This document shows, one piece after another, positions 8,837 through 16,885 of a stretch of 62,827 nucleotides of DNA. Each line of letters begins with the position of its first letter. Within the stretch, counting starts at the first letter, position 1. Below the pieces are notes generated by a model. That model searched no databases, was not told the origin of the DNA, and worked only from the letters and a program-made list of their open reading frames with translations. The position numbers and the translations under genes are program-made. Source of the DNA: Sinorhizobium americanum (GTDB lineage: Bacteria > Pseudomonadota > Alphaproteobacteria > Rhizobiales > Rhizobiaceae); assembly GCF_001651855.1 (NCBI RefSeq), contig NZ_LNQC01000034.1, positions 1 to 62,827 of the forward strand. The letters are read 5' to 3'.

Positions 8837-9559
8837 ATGAGCAACAAGCCAGACAATGGTGCCGATCCAGCCGGAGCCACACCCGACAGGAAGGCCACCC
8901 TCGGAAACGCGCTTCGCAGGCGCATTCTCACAATGCAGGTCGCGCCGGGATCCGTGCTCGACGAGGTGGCGCTGAGCGAAGAATTCGGTCTCTCCCGACC
9001 GCCGGTCCGTGAATTGATGCGGCAGATGGCCGGGGAGGGTTACATAGAACTCGAGGCGAACCGGCCTGCGCGCGTCACCGCGTTGAGTTATCAGTCTCTG
9101 CGTGCCTATTTTCTGTTCGCGCCGATGGTTTACGTCGCGGCGGCGAAGCTCGCTGCGGAAAACGGCACGCCCGGAGATCTCGAAGAATTGAAGAGAACGC
9201 AGAAGCGGTTTCGCGCTGCGATAAACGACCTCGATGTCGAAGGGCGCGTATTCTTCAATGACCAATTCCATCAGCAGATTGGAGAGATGGCTCACAACGC
9301 CTACCTGCTGCCAAGCCTGAGACGTTGCCTGATCGATCACGCCCGCATCGGCAAGATCTTCTACCAGCATCCCAACAACAAGCAGATGCAGGACGACCTG
9401 GAAACAGCCGCCAACCAGCACGACGCAATCATTGATGCGCTTGAGCGACGGGATGCGGTTGAAGCCGGCGATATTACCCTTGCCCACATCGACCTGTCGC
9501 GCCGCAACATGGCGATGTACGCGACCCCGGAAGGGTTGGACATGCCATTTCAAATCTGA
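8837..9559 (+). CDS. GntR family transcriptional regulator, FCD subfamily
   Basis: A 240-residue regulator with an N-terminal winged helix of the GntR type (about 25-90, with the LSEEFGLSRPPVRELMRQMA recognition segment) and a C-terminal all-helical FCD ligand domain (about 100-225). FCD regulators bind small organic acids through metal-held histidines; HQQIGEMAHNAYL and the late AHIDLSRRNM are consistent with that. It is transcribed with the downstream DHDPS-like enzyme and FAD oxidase and probably senses their substrate. The ATG at 8837 follows GGAGGCGTAGG, a strong ribosome site. The ligand is unknown. Confidence 0.88.
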   Translation: MSNKPDNGADPAGATPDRKATLGNALRRRILTMQVAPGSVLDEVALSEEFGLSRPPVRELMRQMAGEGYIELEANRPARVTALSYQSLRAYFLFAPMVYVAAAKLAAENGTPGDLEELKRTQKRFRAAINDLDVEGRVFFNDQFHQQIGEMAHNAYLLPSLRRCLIDHARIGKIFYQHPNNKQMQDDLETAANQHDAIIDALERRDAVEAGDITLAHIDLSRRNMAMYATPEGLDMPFQI

Positions 9560-9618
9560 GCGCCTCCGGCCCTCAAAGCGTATTAACCAGCGCGGGACCT
9601 TTCCGGCGCCGAAGCTGC

Positions 9619-9638
9619 GGAGCTTTAAGGAGCTTTAA
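9619..9638 (+). repeat. tandem duplication of a 10-bp ribosome-site segment
   Basis: GGAGCTTTAA occurs twice back to back (9619-9628 and 9629-9638), giving two Shine-Dalgarno-like GGAG elements before the ATG at 9640. The proximal AAGGAG (9627-9632) has ideal 7-base spacing. Confidence 0.7.
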
Positions 9639-9639
9639 G

Positions 9640-10524
9640 ATGACGAATTTCCCGTTTCCCGGACTGAACCTCGCAATCGCGACGCCGTTCGATGCGCAAG
9701 GGCGCATTGATTTCGCCAGATTTGAGCGAAACATCGAACGCTACTTGGCGCTCGGCGTTCCCGGCTTCGTCCTCAGCTCCGGCACCGGCATGCATGTCTA
9801 CCTTTCAAAGGAAGAATCGAAGGAGCTCGTCGAGCGCGGCTCGAAGATCATCGGCGGCCGCGCGAAGATCATTGCGCAGACGTCTGCCCTTCTCTCTGAC
9901 GACGTCGTCGAACGCACTCGGCACGCCGCTGATTACGGGGCCGACGGGGTCATGGTTCTGCCTCCTTTCTTCGAGGGCCCTACAGACGATCGCGGCATCC
10001 TCGATTTCTATGCCGAAGTCGCGCAAGCGGGACTGCCGGTCATCGGCTACAACGTGCCGCAGGCGGTCGGCGTCGCGGTCACCCCGTCGCTGCTGAAGGA
10101 GCTTTGCGAGATTCCGAATTTCTGCACCGTCAAGGACAGCAGCGGCGATCTCGGGAAGCAGGCAGCGCTCATCCGCACGGGACTTCCCGTGATGAACGGT
10201 GCCGACTCGCTCGTGCCCTATGCGCTCTACGCCGGCTGCAGCGGCCTCATCTGGGGCGGCGCAAACTTTGCTCCGCGCACCTGCCTCGCCCTGGTGGCGG
10301 CGGCGTCGGCCAAAAAATGGGAAGAAGCGCGAGAAATCTGGTCCGCGCTCGAGCCTGTCATGTCGCTGCTTTGGGAAGGGGATTATGTTCAATCGGTCTA
10401 CGCGGCCGCCGAACTGACCGGCTATGGAGCGGGCAGTCCCCGCAAGCCGCTGAGAGGCTTGTCTGGCGACCGGATCGAAGTTCTGCGGGCCGCTCTCGGC
10501 GATCTCGTCGCGCGGGAAGCCTGA
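9640..10524 (+). CDS. dihydrodipicolinate synthase family (DapA-like) aldolase/lyase
   Basis: A 294-residue Schiff-base (beta/alpha)8 barrel of the DHDPS/N-acetylneuraminate lyase family. The catalytic lysine is Lys165 in CTVKDSSGDL, and the tyrosine before the NVP motif (GYNVPQ) is present. The N-terminal SSGTGMHVYLS segment replaces the usual GTTGE carboxylate-binding loop, so the substrate is probably not that of true DapA. Pairing with an FAD amine oxidase and a GntR regulator recalls hydroxyproline catabolism, where a DHDPS-family deaminase acts after an FAD oxidase, but no other genes of that pathway are here. A role in lysine synthesis is unlikely. Function inferred only to class. Confidence 0.85.
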   Translation: MTNFPFPGLNLAIATPFDAQGRIDFARFERNIERYLALGVPGFVLSSGTGMHVYLSKEESKELVERGSKIIGGRAKIIAQTSALLSDDVVERTRHAADYGADGVMVLPPFFEGPTDDRGILDFYAEVAQAGLPVIGYNVPQAVGVAVTPSLLKELCEIPNFCTVKDSSGDLGKQAALIRTGLPVMNGADSLVPYALYAGCSGLIWGGANFAPRTCLALVAAASAKKWEEAREIWSALEPVMSLLWEGDYVQSVYAAAELTGYGAGSPRKPLRGLSGDRIEVLRAALGDLVAREA

Positions 10525-10528
10525 GCGA

Positions 10529-11875
10529 GTGGGCGCGAATGCGAAAAGGGTGTTCGTGGCGTCGAAACTGCCGAAACACACGGGCGTTTCGGCCTGGGTC
10601 GCTATGCTTCCGCCTCGGAGCGAAAAGCCAAGGCTCGAGGGCTCAGTCACCGCCGATGTCGTCGTGATCGGCGCCGGCTTTGCCGGGCTCTCTGCGGCAC
10701 GGCGAATATCAGAAATCGATCCCAGCATTCGGGTCGCGCTTCTCGAAGCTGGCGTCGTGGGCGAAGGCGCCGCCGGGCGAAACTCCGGCTTCATCATTGA
10801 CTTGCCCCACGAAGTCTCCTCCGACGATTACGGCGGCGACTCCATGAGCAACAGCAAGGAGGCGATTTTCATCGGTCGCAGGGCGATCGGGCTGGCGAGC
10901 GCCATTGCCGCGGAGCAAGGATGGAGCCACGACATCTTCGATCCATGCGGCCGGTATAGCGTCGCCATCACCGATGAAGGTGACCAACACCTGGTCACCT
11001 ATGCGGCGCAGCTCGCCAAGCTGGGCGAAAAGCACCGCTTGCTGGACGCACGCGAGATTTCGGAGGTGACAGGTGCGCATTCCTATACGTCCGCTCTGTT
11101 TACCCCAGGCACCGTCATCGTCCAGCCTGCTGCGTACATACGCGGTGTCGCCGACTCCCTCCGTCACCCAATCGCAGTGTATGAGAGAACGCCGGCGATC
11201 GCGTTTGAGAGCATGCGGCAAGGATGGCTGGTAAAGACGCCTCAGGGGTCGATCCGCTGCGACAAGATCATCCTGGCCAACAACGGACATGCAGAGAGCT
11301 TCGGCTTCTTCAAAGGGCGTCTCCTGCACATATTCACCTACGCCTCGATGACGCAGGAGTTCGATCCCAGCCGTTTGCCCGGCGACAGAAAATGGGCGGC
11401 GACGCCGGCTCTGCCGATGGGCACGTCGGTCCGCCGCATTCCGGGGCAAGGTGGCGATCGCATCCTCATTCGCTCGCGCTACACCTACCACGCCGGCCAG
11501 GTGGTCGGCGAAGGATCGCTCAAACGGGCAGGCGCCCTGCATGACCGCAAATTCGGGACGCGTTTCCCCAACCTTGGCGACATCCGCATGGAGTATCGCT
11601 GGGCCGGCGCGATGGCGGTGACCTGGAACGCGGTGCCGGCGTTCGGCGAGATCGAGCGTGGTGTATTTGCCGCCTGCGGATGCAATGGCGTTGGCGCTTC
11701 GAAAGCAACGGCTTCCGGCATAGCGGCCGCGGAGTTGGTGCTGGGTGACAGCTCCGAACTAACCGAGATCTATCGACGTTTTGACGCACCCAAAGCCCTG
11801 CCGCCTCAGCCGTTCACGGCGATCGGCGCGAAGGCGAACCTGGCATTCCGCGAATGGATGGCAGGCGCCGAGTAA
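10529..11875 (+). CDS. FAD-dependent oxidoreductase (DAO family)
   Basis: A 448-residue flavoprotein of the D-amino-acid oxidase/glycine oxidase superfamily. The dinucleotide-binding motif is VIGAGFAGLSAARRI near residues 48-62, followed by the conserved GRNSGFI active-site segment. The C-terminal half closes the FAD site (AACGCNGVGASKATASG). Such enzymes oxidise a secondary or primary amine to an imine. About 45 residues precede the Rossmann fold, as in gamma-glutamylputrescine-oxidase-like members. It starts 4 bases after the DHDPS-like gene, indicating one operon. The start is GTG; a later start is possible. Substrate unknown. Confidence 0.85.
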   Translation: MGANAKRVFVASKLPKHTGVSAWVAMLPPRSEKPRLEGSVTADVVVIGAGFAGLSAARRISEIDPSIRVALLEAGVVGEGAAGRNSGFIIDLPHEVSSDDYGGDSMSNSKEAIFIGRRAIGLASAIAAEQGWSHDIFDPCGRYSVAITDEGDQHLVTYAAQLAKLGEKHRLLDAREISEVTGAHSYTSALFTPGTVIVQPAAYIRGVADSLRHPIAVYERTPAIAFESMRQGWLVKTPQGSIRCDKIILANNGHAESFGFFKGRLLHIFTYASMTQEFDPSRLPGDRKWAATPALPMGTSVRRIPGQGGDRILIRSRYTYHAGQVVGEGSLKRAGALHDRKFGTRFPNLGDIRMEYRWAGAMAVTWNAVPAFGEIERGVFAACGCNGVGASKATASGIAAAELVLGDSSELTEIYRRFDAPKALPPQPFTAIGAKANLAFREWMAGAE

Positions 11876-11984
11876 TCGGCTCTCGCCGGCGTCTGGCTGG
11901 TGGGCCGCGGCGAACTCGCACCGCCGCTTCATCTGATTGTTCCTGTGGCGGCATCTCAGGTGGTTTCACCCGACTGCAAAACGC

Positions 11985-12614
11985 TTAGCGCTCTGTCTTC
12001 TTCAGTGAATCCAGCCTGTATTGCAGCAGCCGGATCATGCGGCGGTCGAAGTTCGCGGCCTCCGTGCGGTCAAAGCGCGCCTGGTCCTTGTCGTGGTTTG
12101 CGACTTCCGCGGCACTCACCTCAGCCACCCGAGCCTGCATATGATCGCAATCTGCCTCCGGCTTCAGCCGGAGAAACGCCCGCTCCATGTGACGGGCGTG
12201 ATTGCGCGCGATCTCGGCATGGCGCTCTTCATGACGCTTGATGTCGGCCGCCAGCGTATCCCAGACGAGAGCGAGATCGCGGCCCGCCTGCCGGCGATAC
12301 TTCCAGCGCGGCAGGATGATGCTCGTGCTGAGCGTTACGCGCGCCGTGCCGACCGCACAGCGTTCGCCGCGGCTGACATAGGTTATCGTGCCGCCGAATT
12401 TGATTCGTGTGGCGCCGGGGTGGCGCGTGCCGGTGTTCTTCATCAGCGGGCCGCTGGCGGCAAGGGCCTTGTCGAGTTCTGCCGCCGTCCGTCCGCCGAT
12501 CGAGAAATAGGTGACGGTTTTGCTGATCAAGGTCTCGCCCGAGGCGTGGCCAATCGGAAGGCCGACGAGAAATGCGATCAGGGCGGCTCTCAGCGGATTG
12601 CGAACTCGGAACAT
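11985..12614 (-). CDS. DUF922 family putative secreted metalloprotease
   Basis: A 209-residue protein with a signal-type N-terminus (RNPLRAALIAFLVGLPIGHASG) and likely cleavage near residue 25, so it is exported to the periplasm. It contains HEERHAEIARNH, an HExxH-like metal-binding motif typical of the DUF922 family, annotated as putative zinc proteases without a known substrate. The ATG at 12614 is chosen because it puts the signal peptide at the N-terminus; the frame stays open 60 codons upstream without one. It converges with the FAD oxidase gene and stands apart from folP. Confidence 0.72.
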   Translation of the reverse strand: MFRVRNPLRAALIAFLVGLPIGHASGETLISKTVTYFSIGGRTAAELDKALAASGPLMKNTGTRHPGATRIKFGGTITYVSRGERCAVGTARVTLSTSIILPRWKYRRQAGRDLALVWDTLAADIKRHEERHAEIARNHARHMERAFLRLKPEADCDHMQARVAEVSAAEVANHDKDQARFDRTEAANFDRRMIRLLQYRLDSLKKTER

Positions 12615-12813
12615 TGGTCGGCACTCGTGGATTGAAGTTGGCGCAAGCTTGGGGCATAGCCGGGTCAAGCGCAACACAAAATCGGCGCATTCCGAATTCG
12701 ACAAATCTACAGCTGCGTGAAAGAATCGTGCTAACCCTTTGCTTTCAAACGCACCGGCTCTTCCGCATTGCCGACCTGGGATGGCGCCTCTCAAAGCCGC
12801 GGAACGGGCAAAG

Positions 12814-13686
12814 ATGATGACCTACGATCCATTCCAAAGATCCATTTGGCCTTTGGCGCACGGGCGCACCCTGGAACTGGGACCGCGCGGTGTCCTGATG
12901 GCGATCATCAATGTGACGCCGGATTCCTTTTCCGATGGTGGCCGGTTTGCCGACGCCGCCGCGGCGGTCGACGTGGCGATGCGCGCCATCGAGGACGGCG
13001 CGGCGATCCTGGACATTGGCGGCGAGTCAACCCGGCCCGATGCGGATCCGGTCGATGCGGCCGAGGAGCAGTCACGTATTCTGCCGGTCATCGAGGCATT
13101 GGCCAGCCGGACCAATGCGATCATTTCGGTCGACACCTATCGCGCCGAAACGGCGCGCCTAGCCGTCGAAGCCGGCGCCCATATCGTCAACGACGTGCAC
13201 GGCCTGCAGCGAGAACCGGCGATCGCGGAAGTCGCCGCCGAGACGGGCGCCGGGCTTTGCATCATGCATACGGGGCGCGATCGGCAGAAGCTCGACGACG
13301 TCATCGAGGATCAGTTCCAATTTCTGAACCGTTCGCTGGAGATAGCCTCCGAGGCAGGCGTCGCACGCGACCGGATCGTCCTTGACCCCGGTTACGGCTT
13401 CGCGAAGGACGCGGATGAAAATCTGGAACTCATGGCGCGATTTGCGGAATTGCATCGGTTCGGCCTGCCGTTCCTGGTCGGCACATCGCGCAAGCGCTTC
13501 ATCGGCGCCGTTACCGGTCGCGATGCGAAAGATCGCGACGCCGGTACCGCGGCGACGACTGCGCTCCTTAGAATCGCCGGGGCTGCGATCTTTCGGGTGC
13601 ATGATGTCGCAATCAACAGGGATGCACTGGCGGTGGCGGATGCTATGCTCGACGCAAAGAACAGCCGACGGGACATGAAGCCATGA
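12814..13686 (+). CDS. folP: dihydropteroate synthase
   Basis: Joins para-aminobenzoate to 6-hydroxymethyl-dihydropterin diphosphate in folate synthesis; target of sulfonamides. The signature MAIINVTPDSFSDGG is near residue 30, and GGESTRPDA, DTYRAE and GTSRKRF follow in the expected order of the TIM barrel. Starting at 12814 gives 290 residues, normal for the family; a Met 11 codons upstream is possible. It leads a folate operon: its stop overlaps the folB start by 4 bases (ATGA). Confidence 0.95.
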   Translation: MMTYDPFQRSIWPLAHGRTLELGPRGVLMAIINVTPDSFSDGGRFADAAAAVDVAMRAIEDGAAILDIGGESTRPDADPVDAAEEQSRILPVIEALASRTNAIISVDTYRAETARLAVEAGAHIVNDVHGLQREPAIAEVAAETGAGLCIMHTGRDRQKLDDVIEDQFQFLNRSLEIASEAGVARDRIVLDPGYGFAKDADENLELMARFAELHRFGLPFLVGTSRKRFIGAVTGRDAKDRDAGTAATTALLRIAGAAIFRVHDVAINRDALAVADAMLDAKNSRRDMKP

Positions 13687-14054
13687 CTGCGACCTACACG
13701 ATCACTCTGAAGAACTGCGCCTTCTTTGCCCGCCATGGCGTGCTCGACGAGGAGGAATTTCTCGGCCAGCGCTTCTTCGTGGATGCCGAACTCGAGGTTG
13801 AGCAGGGCACGGCGCTGGCCGAAGACTGTATCGACGACACGGTGCATTACGGAATCGCCTTTGCCGAGATCGAAAGGATCGTGACGGGGCGCAGGCGCTA
13901 CCTGATCGAGGCTCTCGCTCTCGAAGTCGCCAAGACATTGTGTGCGCGGTTCCAGCAGATTCGGCGGGCCAAAGTGTCCATTCGTAAGCCAAACGCGCCG
14001 GTCCCGGGCGTCCTGGACTACGTTGAAGTCACGGTCGAACATGTCGCCGAATAG
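13683..14054 (+). CDS. folB: dihydroneopterin aldolase
   Basis: Cleaves 7,8-dihydroneopterin to 6-hydroxymethyl-dihydropterin and glycolaldehyde. This 123-residue protein shows the family pattern: CAFFARHGVLDEEEFLGQRFFVD at the N-terminus, HYGIAFAEIER, and a C-terminal lysine in VSIRKPNAPVPG. It overlaps folP by 4 bases and folK by 14 bases, so translation of the three is probably coupled. Confidence 0.95.
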   Translation: MTATYTITLKNCAFFARHGVLDEEEFLGQRFFVDAELEVEQGTALAEDCIDDTVHYGIAFAEIERIVTGRRRYLIEALALEVAKTLCARFQQIRRAKVSIRKPNAPVPGVLDYVEVTVEHVAE

Positions 14055-14583
14055 GAAGTGGCGGTGCGCCACGCTGGGGCTGGGTGGCAATATCGGCTAT
14101 CCGCGCGGCGCCATGGCCGATGCCTTGCTGGCGCTTGACGAGCGACCGGACTGCCGTGTCACGGCAGTCTCTCGGCTCTACCGGACGCCGCCTTGGGGCA
14201 AGACGGACCAGGATTGGTTCTTCAACGCCTGCGCAGCGGTCGAAACGACGCTCGATCCGGAGGCCCTTCTTGAAGTTTGCCTGGAGATCGAGCGGGTGAT
14301 GAAGCGCGTCCGCAAGGAGCGCTGGGGGCCGCGCACGATCGATATCGATCTCCTGACCTTCGAAGGGGCGAATGTGGCCGGTGACAGGCTGCAGTTGCCG
14401 CATCCGCGTATGACGGAGCGTGGTTTCGTGTTGATGCCTCTCGCCGATTTCGCGGCCGATCTGGAAGTCGCCGGCAGTACGGTCGGCGAGTGGCTGGCGG
14501 ACGCAGATGTGAGTGGAATAGAGGTGGCCGACGAGAGGGCCGACTGGTGGCGAGACCGCAACGCTGCTCCACACCAGTTCTGA
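14041..14583 (+). CDS. folK: 2-amino-4-hydroxy-6-hydroxymethyldihydropteridine pyrophosphokinase
   Basis: Transfers diphosphate from ATP to hydroxymethyl-dihydropterin, the step before FolP. The 180-residue protein carries LGLGGNIG at the N-terminus, SRLYRTPPWG, and the HPPK signature RWGPRTIDIDLL with the two magnesium-binding aspartates, followed by LPHPRMTERGFVL. The ATG at 14041 lies inside folB and gives the normal length. With folP and folB it completes the middle of the folate pathway in one transcript. Confidence 0.95.
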   Translation: MSPNRKWRCATLGLGGNIGYPRGAMADALLALDERPDCRVTAVSRLYRTPPWGKTDQDWFFNACAAVETTLDPEALLEVCLEIERVMKRVRKERWGPRTIDIDLLTFEGANVAGDRLQLPHPRMTERGFVLMPLADFAADLEVAGSTVGEWLADADVSGIEVADERADWWRDRNAAPHQF

Positions 14584-14592
14584 GGGGCCGTC

Positions 14593-15120
14593 GTGCGCTT
14601 ACTGATCGTCACCGATATCCACGGGCGGCCGGGACACAATCATTGCCTGTCGCGCCGTTTGACTGGTGTCGAGCGGTCGATCGCTCGTACCATCAGCCTC
14701 TCGGATTTGCTTGATGTGGATTATACGGGCGAGCGCCTTCATCGCGAGCTTGTCGAAAACCATGGATTTGACCGGGCGGCTGAACGCTTGGCCGGCCTTT
14801 CAGAAACTGCCGATGTTGCCTTGGGGTATAGCGCCGGTGGCACCGCCCTATGGCGTGGCGTGCTGCGCGGTTTAGTCGTTGACCGCCTGATTTGCCTATC
14901 CTCGACGAGGCTGCGCGACGTCAGAGCCTCGATGATGCCGAAGCCGTCTTTGGTTGTTTTTGGCAAAAATGATCCGAACCGCCCTCCGGATCAGTGGGCG
15001 AGAGGGTCGGCTGTGCAAAGTTATATTGTCCCCGACGCTGGTCACGACTTCTACGCCAACGAGGGGCAAGCGCTGAGCCTGTGCCTTGCGAAGATCACAG
15101 CCTTCCTGGACCTCGTATAA
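14593..15120 (+). CDS. putative alpha/beta-hydrolase in the folate operon
   Basis: A 175-residue protein with an alpha/beta-hydrolase layout: nucleophile elbow GYSAGG (about residues 77-82), a later acidic stretch (GKNDPNRPPD) and a late histidine in PDAGHDFYA. The order Ser-Asp-His and the small size resemble dienelactone-hydrolase-like proteins. It starts with GTG 9 bases after folK and is likely co-transcribed, but I know of no hydrolase step in folate synthesis that it would fill. Substrate unknown. Confidence 0.65.
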   Translation: MRLLIVTDIHGRPGHNHCLSRRLTGVERSIARTISLSDLLDVDYTGERLHRELVENHGFDRAAERLAGLSETADVALGYSAGGTALWRGVLRGLVVDRLICLSSTRLRDVRASMMPKPSLVVFGKNDPNRPPDQWARGSAVQSYIVPDAGHDFYANEGQALSLCLAKITAFLDLV

Positions 15121-15158
15121 CTGCCGGCTCCGTTAATGTTCAGAGCCATTCGCTGCAG

Positions 15159-15710
15159 CTACTTGATCGAGCCGACGGCGATATCGTCCATCTGCCTGTT
15201 GAGGCTGACGCCGATGACCGGCACCATCGTCTCCTCGACCTTGACGGAGATGGTGATGTTCATCGTTTCAGCGTCCTGCAGACGGGCAATCATCGCGCCA
15301 TTCAACTTCTTGCGGTTAATACCGACGACGACCTTGTCGCTGGCGACGTTGCCGGAAACGACGTCCAGACCCTTACCGTCTGCGCCATCGAGGAATTTTC
15401 CTGTGTAGCTGCCGCCCTTCTGGGTAATCATCGCCGACATCGGCTGCTTGAAAACGCCGACGCGGCAGAAGCCGTCGAGCTTGATCCCGGCCTCTCTGCC
15501 TGCGGTCGGCTCGCCTGTGAGATCGCAGGTGAATTTCGTGCCTTTGTATTTGCCGGCGACGATCTCGCCGGGGCCCTTCCATTGGCCGGCGACCTTTTCA
15601 AAGAAGGCCTTGTCCCGGGCGCCGGAAGATGCTGGCGTCGCAATACCGACAGTGGCTGCAAGCGCGATGGCGGCAACGCCGCGAACAATCAAAGAAGGGC
15701 GCGAGAACAT
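15159..15710 (-). CDS. hypothetical exported protein
   Basis: 183 residues with a signal peptide (RPSLIVRGVAAIALAATVGI, cleavage likely after TPASSGA). The mature part is rich in glycine and beta-prone (WKGPGEIV, GSYTGKF, GFCRVGVF) and contains two cysteines that could form a disulfide. It suggests a small periplasmic beta-barrel or lipocalin-like fold, which is only a guess. The start at 15710 follows AAGGATCGATC, a good ribosome site; an in-frame start 7 codons upstream lacks one. Confidence 0.6.
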   Translation of the reverse strand: MFSRPSLIVRGVAAIALAATVGIATPASSGARDKAFFEKVAGQWKGPGEIVAGKYKGTKFTCDLTGEPTAGREAGIKLDGFCRVGVFKQPMSAMITQKGGSYTGKFLDGADGKGLDVVSGNVASDKVVVGINRKKLNGAMIARLQDAETMNITISVKVEETMVPVIGVSLNRQMDDIAVGSIK

Positions 15711-15805
15711 GATCGATCCTTGATGGGTCAACGTCGAAATCTGGTAACCACATTTGCGCTAAAATGGTTAATGGAGGGTTTCCGTGCCGCCTCCACAAGC
15801 ATGCA

Positions 15806-16885
15806 TCAGGTGCCGTTTGGGCCCTCGGACTTCGAGGCGCCGGGCGTCAGATCCGCCAGAAAATCGCCAATTCCGGGACGCTTCAAAGCGCGGAACGGCA
15901 TCGGCCGGCATAAATCCATGGCGGCAATGCCGATACGGGCTGTCATCAGGCCATTGATCACGCCTTCACCGAGCCGCGCGGAGAGCTTGGACGCCAGACC
16001 GTGGCCAAGGATCTGCTGAATCAGGCTATCGCCGGCCGCAATAGAACCGGTGACCGCCAGATGGGCGATCACGTCGCGCATCAGCCGTATGAGCCCGAGC
16101 GTGCCGGGCCTGCCGCCGTAGAGTTCGGCCATGGTCCGAATCATCCGCGCCGACTCGTAGAGGACGTAACCGAGATCGACGAGTGCGCGGGGGCTGACGG
16201 CGGTGACGATCGAGACACGTTTCGAAGCGGCCAGAATCATCCGGCGGGCGTCGCGGTCGAGTGGGGCAAGGAGCTCGCGCTCGGTCAGATCGACAAGCTG
16301 CGGCGCGTCGATGATCTCGCCCTCGGTTTCCGCCAGCCGCGCCCGGCCCTTGGCGGTACGTGGGTTGGCGGCAAGCAGATGGACCAATCGCCCGACCGTG
16401 GCTCGTGCGGCCTTGCTGTTGCCGAGCGCCGTTGCGTCGGCGACCTCTGATTTGAGTTTCTGAATCGCCGTCAGTTGCATCAGGCCACCGAGTTCGCGGA
16501 CGACGACGACGAGGAAGGCGAGGGTGCCGATCGACACGGCGGCGATCGCCGTATAGCCGAGCCAATCGGCGCGCGAGAAGAGATCGCGCACGAGGTGGTC
16601 GATCCACAATCCCGCGGCGAGCGACAGGATAAGGGCGAATGCCGAGGCAGCCACCTTGCCGAAGGAGAAGCGACGGCGGCGCGGCCGCGCCTCGGGCGGA
16701 TCGAGCGCCTCGACTGCAGCGGTCGTCGCAATGAACGGGTCCTCTGCGTCGGGCGTCAACATGACCTTGTCGCTGAAACTTGCGGGTGTCCGCGCTGGCG
16801 TCTGCGTGTGCTGCGCCGTAGGCGTTTCGGATTCGATCGGGAAAACCGCAGGCTTGCGGGGGCGATGATTGGATTCGTCGTTCAT
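15806..16885 (-). CDS. YcjF/TIGR01620 family membrane protein (DUF697)
   Basis: A 359-residue inner-membrane protein of the TIGR01620/YcjF family. After about 70 disordered residues come two membrane helices (about 75-95 and 108-130) and a C-terminal DUF697 domain (GYVLYESARMIRTMAELYGG ... RLGEGVINGLMTARIGIAAM). In many proteobacteria it is encoded directly after a YcjX-type P-loop protein, as here: its start overlaps the stop of that gene by 4 bases. The pair is linked to envelope or phage-shock-type stress in enterobacteria. The molecular function is not established. Confidence 0.85.
   Translation of the reverse strand: MNDESNHRPRKPAVFPIESETPTAQHTQTPARTPASFSDKVMLTPDAEDPFIATTAAVEALDPPEARPRRRRFSFGKVAASAFALILSLAAGLWIDHLVRDLFSRADWLGYTAIAAVSIGTLAFLVVVVRELGGLMQLTAIQKLKSEVADATALGNSKAARATVGRLVHLLAANPRTAKGRARLAETEGEIIDAPQLVDLTERELLAPLDRDARRMILAASKRVSIVTAVSPRALVDLGYVLYESARMIRTMAELYGGRPGTLGLIRLMRDVIAHLAVTGSIAAGDSLIQQILGHGLASKLSARLGEGVINGLMTARIGIAAMDLCRPMPFRALKRPGIGDFLADLTPGASKSEGPNGT

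Noticed and set aside
9640..10524. Annotating the DHDPS-like gene as dapA
   Set aside because: The substrate loop differs from true DapA and the gene sits with an amine oxidase and GntR regulator, not with lysine genes.
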